A DNA stretch of 64,000 nt from Cordylochernes scorpioides (lineage: Eukaryota; Arthropoda; Arachnida; Pseudoscorpiones; Chernetidae). The DNA lies in the NCBI GenBank assembly GCA_030710605.1, contig CP092874.1, forward strand, positions 74,279,044 through 74,343,043, read 5' to 3'. The notes beneath the pieces are model-generated. The model was not told where the DNA came from. It did no database searches and saw only the letters and a program-made list of their open reading frames with translations. Both the position numbers and the translations under genes were made by a program. Shown piece by piece: positions 24,086-36,408 of this stretch. Numbering within the stretch: position 1 is the first letter of the stretch; every line of letters begins with the position of its first letter.

Positions 24086-26185
24086 GTCACCTAGCATTTT
24101 TAATCAAGGATTTGTACTATGAGGACATAGCTGTTAACACATCAGACCTCGAAGCCCAAGGTATCAAAGTCTACCACAATCAAAACAAAGCCATCAACAT
24201 ATACAATATGTATCACCCTACAAACAATAAACTTATTGACGATGAAAAAATGGCTCTATTTCTTACAGGCAACACTATTATTGTAGGTGACCTTAATGCC
24301 AAAAATCAACTATGGGGATGTTCCACGCCAAACCCAAGAAGCAAAATACTATCAAACATATTTAACGACAATGCCTTCATGTGCTTAAATGATGGGAATC
24401 CTACCCATCATTCCTACAGCTATAATACTGCACAAGCACTTGATATAAGTTTTTACTATCCTGACATTTTCCACAAATGCAAATGGCAAATATTAAAAAG
24501 TATTGGAAGTGATCATTTGCCTAATTTGATTGAAATTAGCACCAAGACCAAAACCAGCTCAATTAAAAAAAATTCTGGAACTTCAAAAAGGCTAATTGGA
24601 TATCTTTCAAAAACACCATTATTAAAGCAGCCAAAGTTTCAATACCAAGAGGTAATATTAAGAATTGGATTCCAAATTATACACACCAGGCAAAAAATAT
24701 TCAAACACTTATAACTAAAAGAAATGAACTACGGAAAAGTGCACCCAAAACCAAACAAATTGTAGAACTGAACTGAACATTGTGAATGCAAAAATAAAAA
24801 TATTATACGTAAATGTCAAAAGGGAAAAATGAAAACAAACTTGTGAAAACATGAAACCAAGAAACCCAAATACAAAACTTTGGCATTTGGCAAAACAAAT
24901 TGAAAGATCCCAGCCACAAACTGAAAACACAAATATGATTAAGAATACAGTTGGTCACCAGCGACTAATGACAAAAATGCTGCCAATCTTTTAGGTAATT
25001 AGTATCAAATAAGTAGTAAAACCAAATTTGAAATAAAAGTTAAGAAAGTTGAAAAAAAGGTCCGAAAGATTATTCATGACTGTAAAAATGTCACCAGCAC
25101 ATAATATTTTTCCATGAAAAAATTCAATATGAAAGAGCTAGCTTATGCATTAGAAAACACTGACCTAAACAAGACTTTTGGGCCAGATGGAATCCATAGC
25201 CAAATGATATCAAACTTGGGCAAAATTGGCAAAATCAAATTTGAAATAAAAGATAAGAAAGTTGAAAAAAAAGGCCCGAAAGATTATTCATGACTGTAAA
25301 AATGTCACCAGCACTCATAATATTTTTCCATGAAAAAATTCAATATGAAAGAGCTAGCTTATGCATTAGAAAACACTGACCTAAACAAGACTCTTGGGCC
25401 AGATGGAATCCATAGCCAAATGATATCAAACTTGGGCAAAATTGGCAAAGAAAGACTTCTTAATATTTTCAATAACTCCTGGAAAACTGGATAATTGCCT
25501 CAAGACTAAAAACTGCAACAATAATTCCCATTAAAAAACTTGACAAATCTGCTGATGACCCAAAACACTACTGATCTATATCCCTCACAAGTATTTGCTG
25601 CAAATTAATGGAAAAAATTACACTCAGACGACTCACCTACCACCTCAATACAAAAATTCTCTTACCATAAGAACAATATGGATTTAGGAAAGGACATGGG
25701 ACAATAGACCAACTCTAATTTTTCACACAAAAGGTAAAAGATGCACAAAACAGAAAACCAGCTAACCACACCATAGCTGCTTTTTTAGACCTTACACAAG
25801 CTTTTGATAAAGTATGGAAAAACAAGTTAATTACAAAATTATACAAACATTTCAAAATTGATGGAAAAGCTATCACTTGGATAAATGATTTCCTTAAAAA
25901 TAGATACATCAGGGTCAAATATAATGGCACTCTATCTAAAACCTTCAAATTGTTAAAGGATTACCACAAGGATCAGTCCTTAGCCCAAATCTCTTCACCC
26001 TATTTATTGCAGGCATAGAAGAAAAAAATTCACATAAAACCAATATTGGACTTTTCGCTGATGACATTATTCTATGGAGCAGCAGTACTAACTGGAAAAA
26101 AGCTGAAAGAGATTCGAACAAGACTCTTCTCCATCTAGAAAAATTTGCTAATGAACATAAATTAGAATTTAACCCCCGATTGGCT
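24086..26185 (+). pseudogene. Jockey-like LINE ORF2: endonuclease and RT relic
   Basis: The first frame (24086-24714) is an apurinic-type endonuclease: IYNMYHPTN, IVGDLNAKNQLWG, NGNPTHHS-like and IGSDHLPN are its conserved blocks. The reverse transcriptase follows in broken frames: GPDGIHSQMISNL (about 25180 and 25400), YGFRKGHGTIDQL (25677), AFLDLTQAFDKVW (25780), NDFLKNRYIRV (25885), and FADDIILWSSS with the catalytic AspAsp (about 26056). There are several stops and frameshifts and an internal tandem duplication, so it is dead. It ends abruptly near 26185 at the junction with the R1-like LINE. Confidence 0.88.
25024..25449. repeat. 213-bp tandem duplication inside LINE RT
   Basis: 25024-25236 is repeated at 25237-25449 with few differences. 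Both copies include AAATTTGAAATAAAAG, CATGACTGTAAAAATGTCAC and the GPDGIHSQ-coding block. The duplication arose within the dead LINE. Confidence 0.88.
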
Positions 26186-28741
26186 CGACACAGGAGAGGT
26201 AGAGGTTCCTAAAAATAGTACCCTCCTTCCTATTGGTCATCCTATTGACCAACGCTACCCTCCGTCTTCCATCCGGATAGCCGGCTTGTGTTCCCATTTG
26301 ATCCCTTTCCTTTTAGTTCTTATCTCCCTAGATTTAAAGCTGAGGGCTTTAGTTTTGGAGACATTGAACTTAAGGCCAGAGTCATGGGCCCAGTTCGAGG
26401 GGATTTGGAATGAAGTTTCAACACACTTCTCAGCCTTCGCTCTCGAAGCAGCCTCAATGATGAGGAACTGGTCGTCGGCATAGAGAACCAGCCTGGCTCC
26501 CTCAGGTAGCTCCTCTTGGAAAACGGTGTTTACCAGGAGATTACACAGAATAGGTCCGCAGCAAGAGCCCTGGGGGCAACCCCTAACACAGTTTCTTTCC
26601 AACATCAGCCCACCAAAACTGAGGCTAATCCGTTTATCCCTCAGGAAGTCACGAACCAAGCTGCACAAATTATCTGGACAACCCATGTCCATCAAATTTC
26701 TCATCAGCTTGTTCCAGTTCATGGAGTTGAACGCGCCATCAATGTCTAGGGCCACGAGAAGAACCCAAGCACCCTTATTTAAGCCCATATCAACCCCCTC
26801 TAACACCTCGTTTAGAGCTGTGGTTGTGGACTTTCCTTCCCTAAAACTATGTTGGAAAGAGGAAAGGAGCTCATTACCTCTAGCCAGTGCTTCAGTCGCT
26901 GAGCTAGTAGGCTATCCAGAACCTTACCTAGACACGCTAGTAAAGAAAGCGGACGATAATCATTAGGATTTATTTATTTATGCTTATGAGGTGATACAGC
27001 AACGTCTTTATAATAAGAGAGGAGACAAAATGAATTAAATCTAGAAAAAAGAAGTGAGGACTTCTCGGTCATTAAAGTCTGAGAGGCAAGGCCTTCAGCC
27101 AGTTCAGGGCTTCCGGGGTGACAGAGTGGAGATTGGAGATTCCTCCAACACCATAGAGGTCCGTACGTCTCTTGACCTCACGGACAATACAGCAGCTACA
27201 TCATTAGGAGAATTACCCTTTCTACCAGACTTTTCTAGAAGCACTACTCGGGCAACCTTCCATGCCTCAGGAAAAGTACCAGTGTCCAGGCACCTATTGA
27301 ATAACCTGGCAAGAAGCGATAGGTGCATCCTCACCAGGGCTTTCACTACCGTGTTATCGATCCCGTCGGGACCAGGAGATTTCCTGTTCCCGAACTTGAA
27401 AGCCACCAGTTTCACCTTATTCTCAGAAAAGAACGGATCCACCAAACCACAAGTGGTCAGAGAGATCTCGTCCTCTGGTTCTCGTTTCCGAAGTTCCGAT
27501 CCAAGATGAGGTCCAGGGTCTCCTTCAGGTCCTGAGTCTTGAACCCATCTTCCCCTTCAAGTAGCCTCAAGTTAGCGGAGCACCTTATCTTCCCAGAGAC
27601 AGCCCTGTAAGGGAGACCGTATGGATTAATCTCCAGTACGGTTCTGCACTGCTCCATCCAGTGTTTCCTCTTCGCCCTTTTGGTGAGTCTCTTGTACCCT
27701 GCTAGGACCTTCTGGAAAGCTATTCTTCTCCTAACTCTCTCTTCGCCCGTACTATTCTGGAATAGCTTCCTCATGGCCCTGACTCTTTTCCTCTCGATCT
27801 TCAGCTCCTCGGTCCACCAAGGCTGTTTAAACTTTTTAAATGCGGTAACCTTTCCAGATCCAGGCCCCAAGGTTTTGCACGTTGGTTATATCCTGGTGGA
27901 GCTCATTGACCATGCTATTAATAGAAATTCTGGCAACTGCTCCAGCCAATCTATCCCCAAGTGTGCAAGCAAACCGGCGTCTGAATCTTTCATGGTTAAG
28001 CCCCCTGATGCTGTACCGAAGAACTCTCTCCACTGATGGCGGTTCCACTTCACAACTGGTCTCAAACCTGATGAGTATGTGGTCGCTTACGTCTGTGGGG
28101 TCCGTTTCCCACCTCAAACGCCGCATCCTGCTCGTTCTTGCCAGGGAGAAGTCTATGATGTTTTCACCGTTTTCCGTGGCAAACGTCGATTCACCATAGA
28201 CGTTCGAAATCTCCAAACTCTGACCAATAACAAGATCGACCACGCCTTTCCTTTAGAATTTTCCTCCCTGTCCCCAAACAGCTGGGTGCGCGCGTTAAAT
28301 TCTCCGCCAATCAGGATCTCATGCCCTTCCTTCCCAACCAAAAAATCATTTAGGAAGTCCAGCTTACCGAGGTCGTTGTCCTGAGGTGGTATGTACGTAG
28401 AGAGGCAGACCAGTTTCAGATCCGCCGCCTCGATCTGTACAGCCACCGCCTCCTCCCAGGACCCACAACCCAAACAAGAATCTCCCCGGACCAGTAAGGC
28501 GGCTTTGTTGCTCTCGCTAGAGAAAAAAACTGTAACGAGTATCTAGACCCATCCTCCCGTCATCCTCCAGGTACATCTCCTGCACCAGGATAACATGAGG
28601 GCGATCACTTTTAATGATCCGGTCTAGCTCCTCGGAGCTCCTCCTCGAAAGAGCGCAATTTAGCTGCACGAACCTCCACACCTCCTTGTTTTGCCCCTCT
28701 ACCATCGCCTCCCGTTCACGTACCAGGCCTTCACCGAGCAC
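26180..28741 (-). pseudogene. R1-like LINE ORF2: endonuclease and RT, degenerate
   Basis: Reading the minus strand from 28741: FVQLNCALSRRSSEELDRII and RPHVILVQEMY are the start of an AP endonuclease domain. The middle frames (27870-27457) carry the linker, and RKSPGPDGIDNTVV (about 27375) starts the RT. Then LVALDIDGAFNSMNW (26745), LSFGGLMLERNCVRGCPQGS (26600) and LVLYADDQFLI (26480) give the catalytic aspartates. The GCPQGS..GPILCNLLVN phrase is typical of the R1/LOA group. There are many frameshifts and stops. The 3' end is missing, cut off near 26180. Confidence 0.85.
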
Positions 28742-28794
28742 TGCGTACTCCGGGGGCGATGATTATTCCTGTCGTACCTCTTGTTGTCCTCTAA

Positions 28795-30780
28795 ACAGAG
28801 TCAACAACCCGGTTCCATATAGCATCCCTGTTCTTGGGAGTGCACGCCCTCGCACCTCCCACACCTCTTAGGATGTTCGCAGGTCCTTGCGAAATGACCG
28901 GGCCTAAGGCACCTGAAGCAAGTTGACACTGCCTAATTCACCCTGATAGGTACCATCCTGGCACCTATCTTCAACCTCTTCTTGACCAGGAGGGATTTCA
29001 TGGTGGCCTCCTTTAGGCCCGAAATGACCCAATTCGTTGCGTAGGGCCTCCTTGTACTCTTTGTATAAAATCTCATGTATCCTTCCAAGAAGTCCCCACA
29101 CCTCGAATTTTGGAGCACCACCATTTCTTTAGCGTCTCCTCTTTGATGTTAGAGTTGACACCCAAGAGAATCAGCTCCCTCCTGTCCCTCTTGAGGCTCC
29201 TAGCCTCAGTGCAGGCTCCCTCTCTATAGCCTCCACGGCCAGTTTCTTTTCATCGGGGTTCTTCAATATGAGAGCCACAGCTCCCCCACCCCGAATCATT
29301 TTGAGGTCATAGCAGTGCCTAGGAATGCTACCAGCGATGCTTTTCAGCACCGCGAGCATTAACCCGGACCCCGCATCCTCACTCCACTCAACTACCAGGG
29401 TCAGGTCCTCCTTCCATCTAGGGGGCCCTTGACCTTTGGGGGTTCTGGCTTGGTAGTCTTGGCCGCCTTGGAGGGATCCTTAACCTCTTTAGCCCTGATC
29501 TTCTTCGGGGGAGTAAGTTCTTTCACTTCTTCTGTAGGCGTCGCTCTCGGTGGGTCCTCTTTTGATACGGCTGTCACCTCAGTCCTACCCTCTTCCTCTT
29601 TTGCTGAAGGCTTCTTAACCCTTTTCTTCTTTCTCTTCTTTTCCACCATCTCGCTGTTCCTAGTGTGAACAGGTTGTTTTGGGGGAGATGGCGGAACAGC
29701 TTTCTCGTCTCTAGTTGGTATTTGGACCGAGGCTCCCTCTACCTTGCCCTTGTGGGCTCCTCCGTCTTCTCGTTTCGAGGCGTCTCTCGTTTAGGGAGAA
29801 CTGGGGAAGCGTCATTGGGAGTACATACCTCGACCTCAGCTAGTTTCAGCGACTCTAAAAGAGCCGCTGCCACTCCCCTCTCTATGCCATACTGCAGGGT
29901 GGTCGACTGAGGATCTTTTCCTCCAGGTTACGCTTCTCCACCCGCAGGAGCTCGAGCTCTCCAAGGGCCGACCTATGTTTCTTGAGAAGCTTATCGAAGC
30001 ATTGCTCGAGGATGTTCGGGTGAACATTTCCAATCTTCCTCCCTCGACGTATGGTGTCTAGGGAGTCCTGGAACGCCTCGGCAAGCTCCTTAAGCTTCGT
30101 GCACCACTTCTGGGGTGTCAATGCCTTATTTAGAAACTCATTCATTTCATTCAGGTCATTGAGGTACCTTGCCTTGGTGACATCCATCGCAGCCCCCGAC
30201 TCCTGGACTATTGAGCCGATTCTCGTTTCAGACGAAGGGTCAAACAACAGGAAAGAATCCACAGAGATCTCCATGTTGATGATCCTGTTGAGGCGGATAT
30301 CAGGGGGAAGGGGGGGGGGGGGTGGACGATCCTTCCTATCCTTTCGCTCTGGGTATCCAGAGCTAGCTGTGCGGAAGGCACCTGAGCTCAAATTCTCAGG
30401 CGGCCGCGTCGCTTTTCGAGGACTCAAGTGGGCACCCTGCCTATCCTCTCGAGTCGTGTCGACTCTCGCTGTGTGAAGGCTGCCTGCTTCATAGGGGACT
30501 TCCCTGGGCCATTAGTGGGCGCGGCAAGGGAATTATTAGAAATATCCAACGAGGTATTATTGGGCATACGCTCGGAGCCCGAAGGAATTTGAGCGTCCTC
30601 GGGCTTACCCTTGTCTTCAAGAGGGATGCATGAGAAGTTACTAGACCCAATACGTCGAGCTGGCCTATCAGCTCTGTCTAGGTCGTTCACTCCACGGCAA
30701 GAGGGATCTGCCTCCCACCCGTTCTCAGGCGCTACCGGAGCCTCATTGGTAATGTCAATCTTTATATTTTGTATTGGCAT
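28795..30780 (-). pseudogene. R1-like LINE ORF1 (Gag-like), degenerate
   Basis: A proline/charged N-terminal part starts at 30780 (118 codons). It is followed in another frame by a coiled-coil-like segment (30427-29882, with NDLNEMNEFLNKAL and LELLRVEKRNLEEK) and a very basic block (29649-29401, EKKRKKKRVKKP). Near 28925-28830 a frame reads CFRCLRPGHFARTC and then CGRCEGVHSQEQGC, two zinc knuckles as expected for LINE ORF1 nucleocapsid. Frames are broken at least five times. It lies immediately upstream of ORF2 on the same strand, as in R1-type elements. Confidence 0.8.
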
Positions 30781-31450
30781 TATTGGGGGGGGGGGGGGTG
30801 ACCTGTATTATAATGAGACCAGAACGCCACCATGTTACGCAAGGCTGAACTGGGCATATCCGTCTTTCCAGACTTGTCAGACGAGCTGTCAGCGTTGGCC
30901 ACGTTCTTGTTAGAAACTTGCTCAGGACGCACCACGGGAAGGTGCTGCTCAGCATATGTAGGTAGCCGTCAAGCCTCCCTACTTTGCGTAATCTACAACT
31001 GGACGTCACTCCTGTCACAGACCCCTATTAGCATCGCTAACTCTTCCACTGAGTTCCACAATGGTCTGTCGTGATCAGTTAGCCCCTACCACCCTCTTTC
31101 AGGCAGCCAGGTACAGACCGCTACTACCCGCGAGTCGGGTGCCAAGGGCTGCAGATGCAAGGCACATAGTCCTACCCACTCTCCATGCTCAGAACTAGGG
31201 CCCCGGGCCCAGCACAGTTGGTACATCCCTGGAGCAGTAATGGCTACCCAGACCTCGAAGGTCCACAAGCCGGCTCACAGTTGGTACATCCTAGAAGGAG
31301 TGGCCACCCAGACCTTACGGTCCATAAACCGCCACAGTTGGTACATTCTAGGATCAGATTACTACCCAGGCCTGGGAGGCCCATAAGTATTTAACCCTCC
31401 TTCTTATAACGAAACCTTTACAGCCCTCTGGTTTCACAGTTGGTACAGTG
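30781..31450 (-). repeat. LINE 5' region with about 60-bp tandem repeats
   Basis: A G-tract (30783-30797) separates ORF1 from this upstream region. Between about 31205 and 31440 the phrase CACAGTTGGTACAT recurs about every 60 bp, each followed by a CTACCCAG..C-type block and GGTCCATAA-like sequence. Tandem repeats are common in 5' UTRs of LINEs and often have promoter activity. That role here is inference from position. Confidence 0.6.
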
Positions 31451-31735
31451 GAGTGGACCCAGGAGGAGCTCTGAACATCAGAAATAGACAGCATCAAACG
31501 ACACTTACAAGATTTAGAATAGGCCATCTCAAGCCATTGAAGATAGAAAATAACAACAAAATCTACCCCACTTGCCCAAAATGTAACTTGGCACCTGCAG
31601 CTCCAGAAGACATTGTGGCTTGCATTAGATGCACTAAAAAGGACCTTTGGGAGAGGCCGCTGCTTATCATAAAACAGCTCGAGGAGCATGAACTCATGGA
31701 ATTCGTGTAGACTTCACACAAGGGGATAAGAAACA
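31451..31735 (+). pseudogene. LINE ORF2 C-terminus and 3' end, third LINE
   Basis: The frame to the stop at 31708 reads LTRFRIGHLKPL, then YPTCPKCNLAPAAPEDIVAC and IIKQLEEHELMEFV, the zinc-binding C-terminal tail of a jockey/I-like ORF2 (the usual His before the last Cys is changed). A short 3' end with AACAACAACGA follows. It is a severely 5'-truncated copy. Confidence 0.75.
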
Positions 31736-31825
31736 ACAACGAATAATGTATCTGATCGTTTAAACCAATTGTGCCAAGTCCTTTCTTTTTAAGTATGTTT
31801 TTGTTCTCTTTTTTATGTGCAGGGT

Positions 31826-34562
31826 TCATTCAAGATTGATGATTATATTTGTTGGCACTGGGGTAGGAAATATCGGTTCTTCTTGAATTTGAAATTCATT
31901 GTGTTTCATATTTATGCCCTTTCTAATATTGTTGTCGTACTGAAGTGTTGAAGATATTTTGAGTCTTTCTTTTTGTGTCCAGTTTAAATAGGTTCTATGG
32001 GATATGTGTTCGGTTTCTTTAGTTTTTATTCTATTGGTGAATTTTATTGTTTTTAATTGTCTTCTGCTTTCGAGTATGTCTAGACCACATTCTCTCTGAA
32101 TTTTCTCATTGTTGGTGGATGAAACAGCACCAGTGATTATTTTGGCCGCTTTTGCTTGAACACTGTCTAGTCTTCCTTTTAGTGATGAGCTTGAGGGAGC
32201 CCAGACGAGTGTTGCATATTCCATTATCGGCCTTATTAAGGTGATATATGTTGTTCTGAGAATTCTGGGTTTTGCTCCCCAATTTGTTCCACATAGCCAT
32301 CTCAGAATGTTTAGTTTTCTGGTAGCTCTATTTGAGGTGCTAATTATGTGTTCTGTAAATAGAAATTCCTCATCAATGACAATTAAAATAATTTTATTGA
32401 CATCTTGTCAATACATGCAAAGTGCACAGTCTGCACTATTTTAAAAAAGATAATATGCATTATATACACTATGTACAATGAATATGGCGCCTCTGCCAAC
32501 GCTGCAGAATTTGGTGGAGAATCGCCAGTGGGTCTCCAGCAACACCACGCATTTTGCGATCTACGATGAATACGTAGATCGCGTGCTTCCCCGCTGAGGA
32601 GATGGTGATGGCGTGGTCCTCGAGACCAACTGGAAAGATCCAGGACTGCAGTATCACACCTAGGTATTTTGGATTTCTAATTTTATCAATTATTTAGTTG
32701 TTTATGCATATTTTGGGGGTATTTTTATGCCTTTTTTCCCTGTCAGTGGAGAAGACGCATAGGTTTGGTTTTATTGGGTTTATGGTCATTTGGAGTTCCA
32801 TTGCCCACTTTTCCAGTCCTCTCATTGATATGTTCAGTATTTTGTCTGATTTTTCTATACTGCTACTTGTGTGCCATATGGCTATATCATCTGCATAACA
32901 GGCAACCTTTGTGTCTTCAGTGAGGTAAGGATGGATGTCGTTAATATATAGCAGATAGAGTAGAGGACTGAGCACAGATCCCTGAGGTACACCAGCCCAT
33001 GTTCTTCGGTCCTTGGAAATTTCTCCATTGACCCGAACCTTTATCCTTCTTCCCCTTAAGAAGTCTGCAATCCAGATTATGGTTTTTCCTCTTACTCCGA
33101 TGCTGTGCAGCCTTTCAAATAATTTCTCCCTCTACACTCGAATGAAGCTGAGGTCATATCCAGGAATACGGCCGTTGTCTTCTTTGGCGGTTTTTCCTGG
33201 AAAGAATCTATTATTGATTGGCAGAAGTAGAAAGGTTGATCAGGTGTACAGTGTCTGGATCTATAGTCAGTTTGGTAGAAGTTTATTTTATTATTGTTAG
33301 TGAGCCAGACTATGAGCCTAGAGTGGATGATTCGTTCTGTTATTTTACAAAGTATGCTGATGAGAGCAATTGGCCGATAGTTCTTGGATTCCTTGGCATC
33401 TTTATTTGGTTTCAGTATTGGCACTATAATTGATATCTTCCAATTCTTTGGTAGTTTACTAGTTTGCCATGAAATGTTCAGTATTCGTAGGAGTTGATTT
33501 TTTGCTTTGTCTCCAAAGTGTTTAATCATTTGACCAAAGATTAGATCATCTCCTGGTGACCTCTTGGATCTAACTTTTCTATTGATGAGTTTAGTTCATT
33601 CAGTGTGAAGTCTCTCGAGAAAATATCTTGTTGATGGTAATTTCTTGCTTGTTTAACTAACTTGTTTATATTATTTTTAAGAGTCCTTTCTTCATTCGTG
33701 TAGTTGAGTCTGTAAGTGCTTTAAAGATATTCAGCAATTATGTCAGCCATCTGTTTGCTCGTTCTCGCTGTTATATTCATATCGGTTAGAGTATTGGAGG
33801 ATTGGCGTTGGTTTTGATTGTTTTCTAACACTCTAATCATATTCCAGTGTTGGCTGTCCTTTCTTGGATCCATTTTTTTCGCCGAATTCTGCCATTTTTC
33901 TTGTTTGCATATCCAAATTTCTTGTTATATTTTGTGAATAATATCAATGAGTTCCTTTCTGTTTTCTTCTGTTCTCTTTGTTTTAAGAAGTTCATTGATA
34001 TTGTTTCTCTCTCTGCAATCATTGCCTCGATGTTGTGGCCCTTCCAGTAAGGTATCCACAGGTCTTTACGTCTCCTTCTAGGTATCGATGCTTTTGCAGC
34101 TTTGGATATGTTCGAAGAGAATTTTTCAAAGTTTTTGTCAAGCGTTCTGAAATTCAATTCTTCGTTGCACAGTTCTTCAAGCTTTTCTGTGAATTTTTTC
34201 AAGTCGGCTTTCCTAAAGTTCCATGTTCTTTTATTCTGTTGGACATTCTCAATTTTGAAGTTTAGGGTTGTTAAAATTGTTCTGTGGTCACTGATTTAAC
34301 CTCTCAGGTTTTTCCATTGTGTTGTGGGTGCGCGATGTTGAAATTTATCGCTGTGATGTCTATTGCGGATTCTGTGCCTGTGGACTTGGATATATAGGTG
34401 TTCTCTCCGTTATTTAATGGTGTAAGGTCGAGGTCGGTTAGCATGTCCTCAACCTGCTGACCTTTGTTATCCTGGACAGGTGGTCCCCAAGTTGAACTTT
34501 TGGCGTTAAAATCGCCGAGTATGTTTGTGATATCCGAAGACGCTTCACTTAATGTCTCTATT
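31826..34562 (-). pseudogene. Fourth LINE: ORF2 endonuclease to C-terminus
   Basis: Minus strand: ETLSEASSDITNILGDFNAK and STWGPPVQDNKG (34560-34470) are endonuclease blocks. RT blocks follow: KNYRPIALISILCKITERII (about 33390), YINDIHPYL and VACYADDIAIWHTSS (about 32910). After an insertion, YATLVWAPSSSSLKGRLDSV and ITGAVSSTNNEKIQRECGLD (about 32220-32070) are the post-RT region. Frames are broken in several places. The element is cut at its 5' end exactly where the mariner at 34563 begins. Confidence 0.85.
32378..32655 (-). mobile_element. Short retroelement insertion inside LINE
   Basis: The LINE reading RNPKYLGVI is interrupted here and resumes as DEEFLFTEHII at about 32375. The 278-bp insert has an open frame (32657-32469, with AGDPLAILHQILQRWQRR) followed by an AATAAAATTATTTTAATT-type 3' end on the minus strand. 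It looks like a 5'-truncated LINE or SINE end. No clear TSD was found. Confidence 0.55.
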
Positions 34563-36406
34563 GTGTGTACCCATACAAAATTCAAAGATTTCACGAGCTG
34601 AAAGTTGGCGATTTTGAGATGCGTCAAGAATTCGCTGCATGGGTTTTCCGGCAAATTGATATTGATGAAAACTGGCTGTCGAATGTTCTGTGGACAGATG
34701 ATGCTCACCTTTATATAAAGGGGGAATTTAACATTCAAATCAGCCGCATTTGGGTAACAGAAAACCCTAGGAATTTTACAGAAATGCCACTTTATCAGCC
34801 CAGAGTTACAGTTTTGTGTGGGTTCACATCTTATTTTATTATTGGGCCATTTTCCTTTGAAAAAATCAAAGGAAGAACTTTTAAGCCCGTTTTTGTAACT
34901 GGGGAACGTTAATTTCAACTTTTAGGAGAAAAGGGTTTTGCATATCGCAGGGCAGACAAGTACTAAACGAAATAACATTCATGAAAGATGGAGGACCTCC
35001 TCATATCTCCCGAGGTGCCAAACAATTGCTGAAGGATACGTTCGGTGAAAATCGTGTGATAAGTCGCCACTTTATATACCAGTCGCCTCCAAGATCACCA
35101 GACTTGACACCTTGCGATTTTTGGTTATGGGGGTACATTAAATCGTGTGTTTATCGATGCCGGCCTACCACATTGGCCATGTTGAAGGCTTCTATCAGAT
35201 GGCACGTTTTATAAATTTCAACTATTTAATTGTGACCATTCTGTCATCTATCGTCTGCAGGCGGTGTTTGAGAATGAAGGGCGCCACATTGAGCAAGGAT
35301 TAGGACCTAATACAAGAGAGAAGGCAGTTACCTCATGTGTTATATTTTGCAGCTCTTTGTTTTGGGTTATGGGAATAATAAATGCTGTCCTCACATCTTG
35401 ACTCTTTTTTTTTCTGTTAACAGTAATTTTATTGTTAATCATTTGCCCACATCTTATATTATGTCGTGCAGGTCAAAGTGTTATAACTTCTCGAATAACA
35501 CTGGTATACACAATTTTAACCCTTATGTTTAGTTTATCGCTTTTCGCCCATTAGAAAAAAATAGCATAAGGAATATTCTCTGTATCCCCCCCAACTTTAA
35601 AAATTTTGCGCAAAAAATAATACAAAATGTTTTGCTACCACGTTTTTCAACGCAAAAGGTCGATTTAAAAATGATTTTTTTTAGGGGATACATTTTCAAA
35701 ATTATGTACAGTATAATAAACAATGATAACATTTGACAAACCCATAGGCTATTTGGAATAAAGTACGACAAATATATTTTGTCACTCCCCTCTATATTTC
35801 ATCTTTGTATCATGACAAATATCCAGTTGAATAGTCAAGTGTCACAATTAGTCAAGAAACTATACATTCCTTATAGCACGAAATCCTATTATAGTGCCAT
35901 CATAATTTTTGGTACTATATTAACATTTCAAAAATCGTGTATTGATATCAGTAGTTATTTTCAAACATTCATTCTATTTCACAAAACTCCATCTAAAATA
36001 TAAATATTTTTTGCTACATGTTTTAATTTGCATATACCTATTTTACATATCTCAGATTGTATTTAAAAATCGTTAACCATTTCTTCTAACTTTTGGCGTA
36101 ATGGTGTTTTATTAATTTATGATTTGATAATATTTGGGTTCTTTCCTGGTATTCAAAAAGGAAAAATACGTGTCGTTCAGTTATATTTTTCAATTTATCA
36201 AACAATTTGGCCGCTTAATAGCTGATTCTGGTAGAGCGCCATCTAGCGAATAAAGTTGTAACTAAAATCAATTTCGAAATTTTCATTATTTGCCATAAAA
36301 AATCCCATTGCATTCTGAACACAATGGTGTTTACCGCATTGCTCTAGCGCAAATATTCGCGGAGTTATTAATTTTTAAAGTTGTGCGGGACTTTTGGATC
36401 ACCCTG
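34563..36406 (+). pseudogene. Mariner/Tc1-type transposon, transposase broken
   Basis: The transposase is in two pieces: 34565-34914 (IQRFHELKVGDFEMRQEFAA, DENWLSNVLWTDDAHLYIKG with the first catalytic D, RIWVTENPR, PRVTVLCGFTSYFIIGPF) and 34981-35214 (KDGGPPHIS with the second D, and YQSPPRSPDLTPCDFWLWG with the third). A frameshift then precedes VFENEGRHIEQG near 35262. About 1.1 kb of non-coding DNA leads to the right end, which reads CGGGACTTTTGGATCACCCTG before TA at 36407. The N-terminal DNA-binding half is absent. A related N-terminus lies at 38690. DD34D-type spacing and the TIR place it in IS630/Tc1/mariner. Confidence 0.87.
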
Positions 36407-36408
36407 TA

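Noticed and set aside
26286-30913. Plus-strand ORFs of 65-151 codons in this interval
   Set aside because: They are shadows of the minus-strand R1-like LINE ORF1 and ORF2.
34304-34918. Single 204-codon minus-strand protein
   Set aside because: Only 34304-34560 is LINE endonuclease. The upstream part is the antisense of the mariner transposase.
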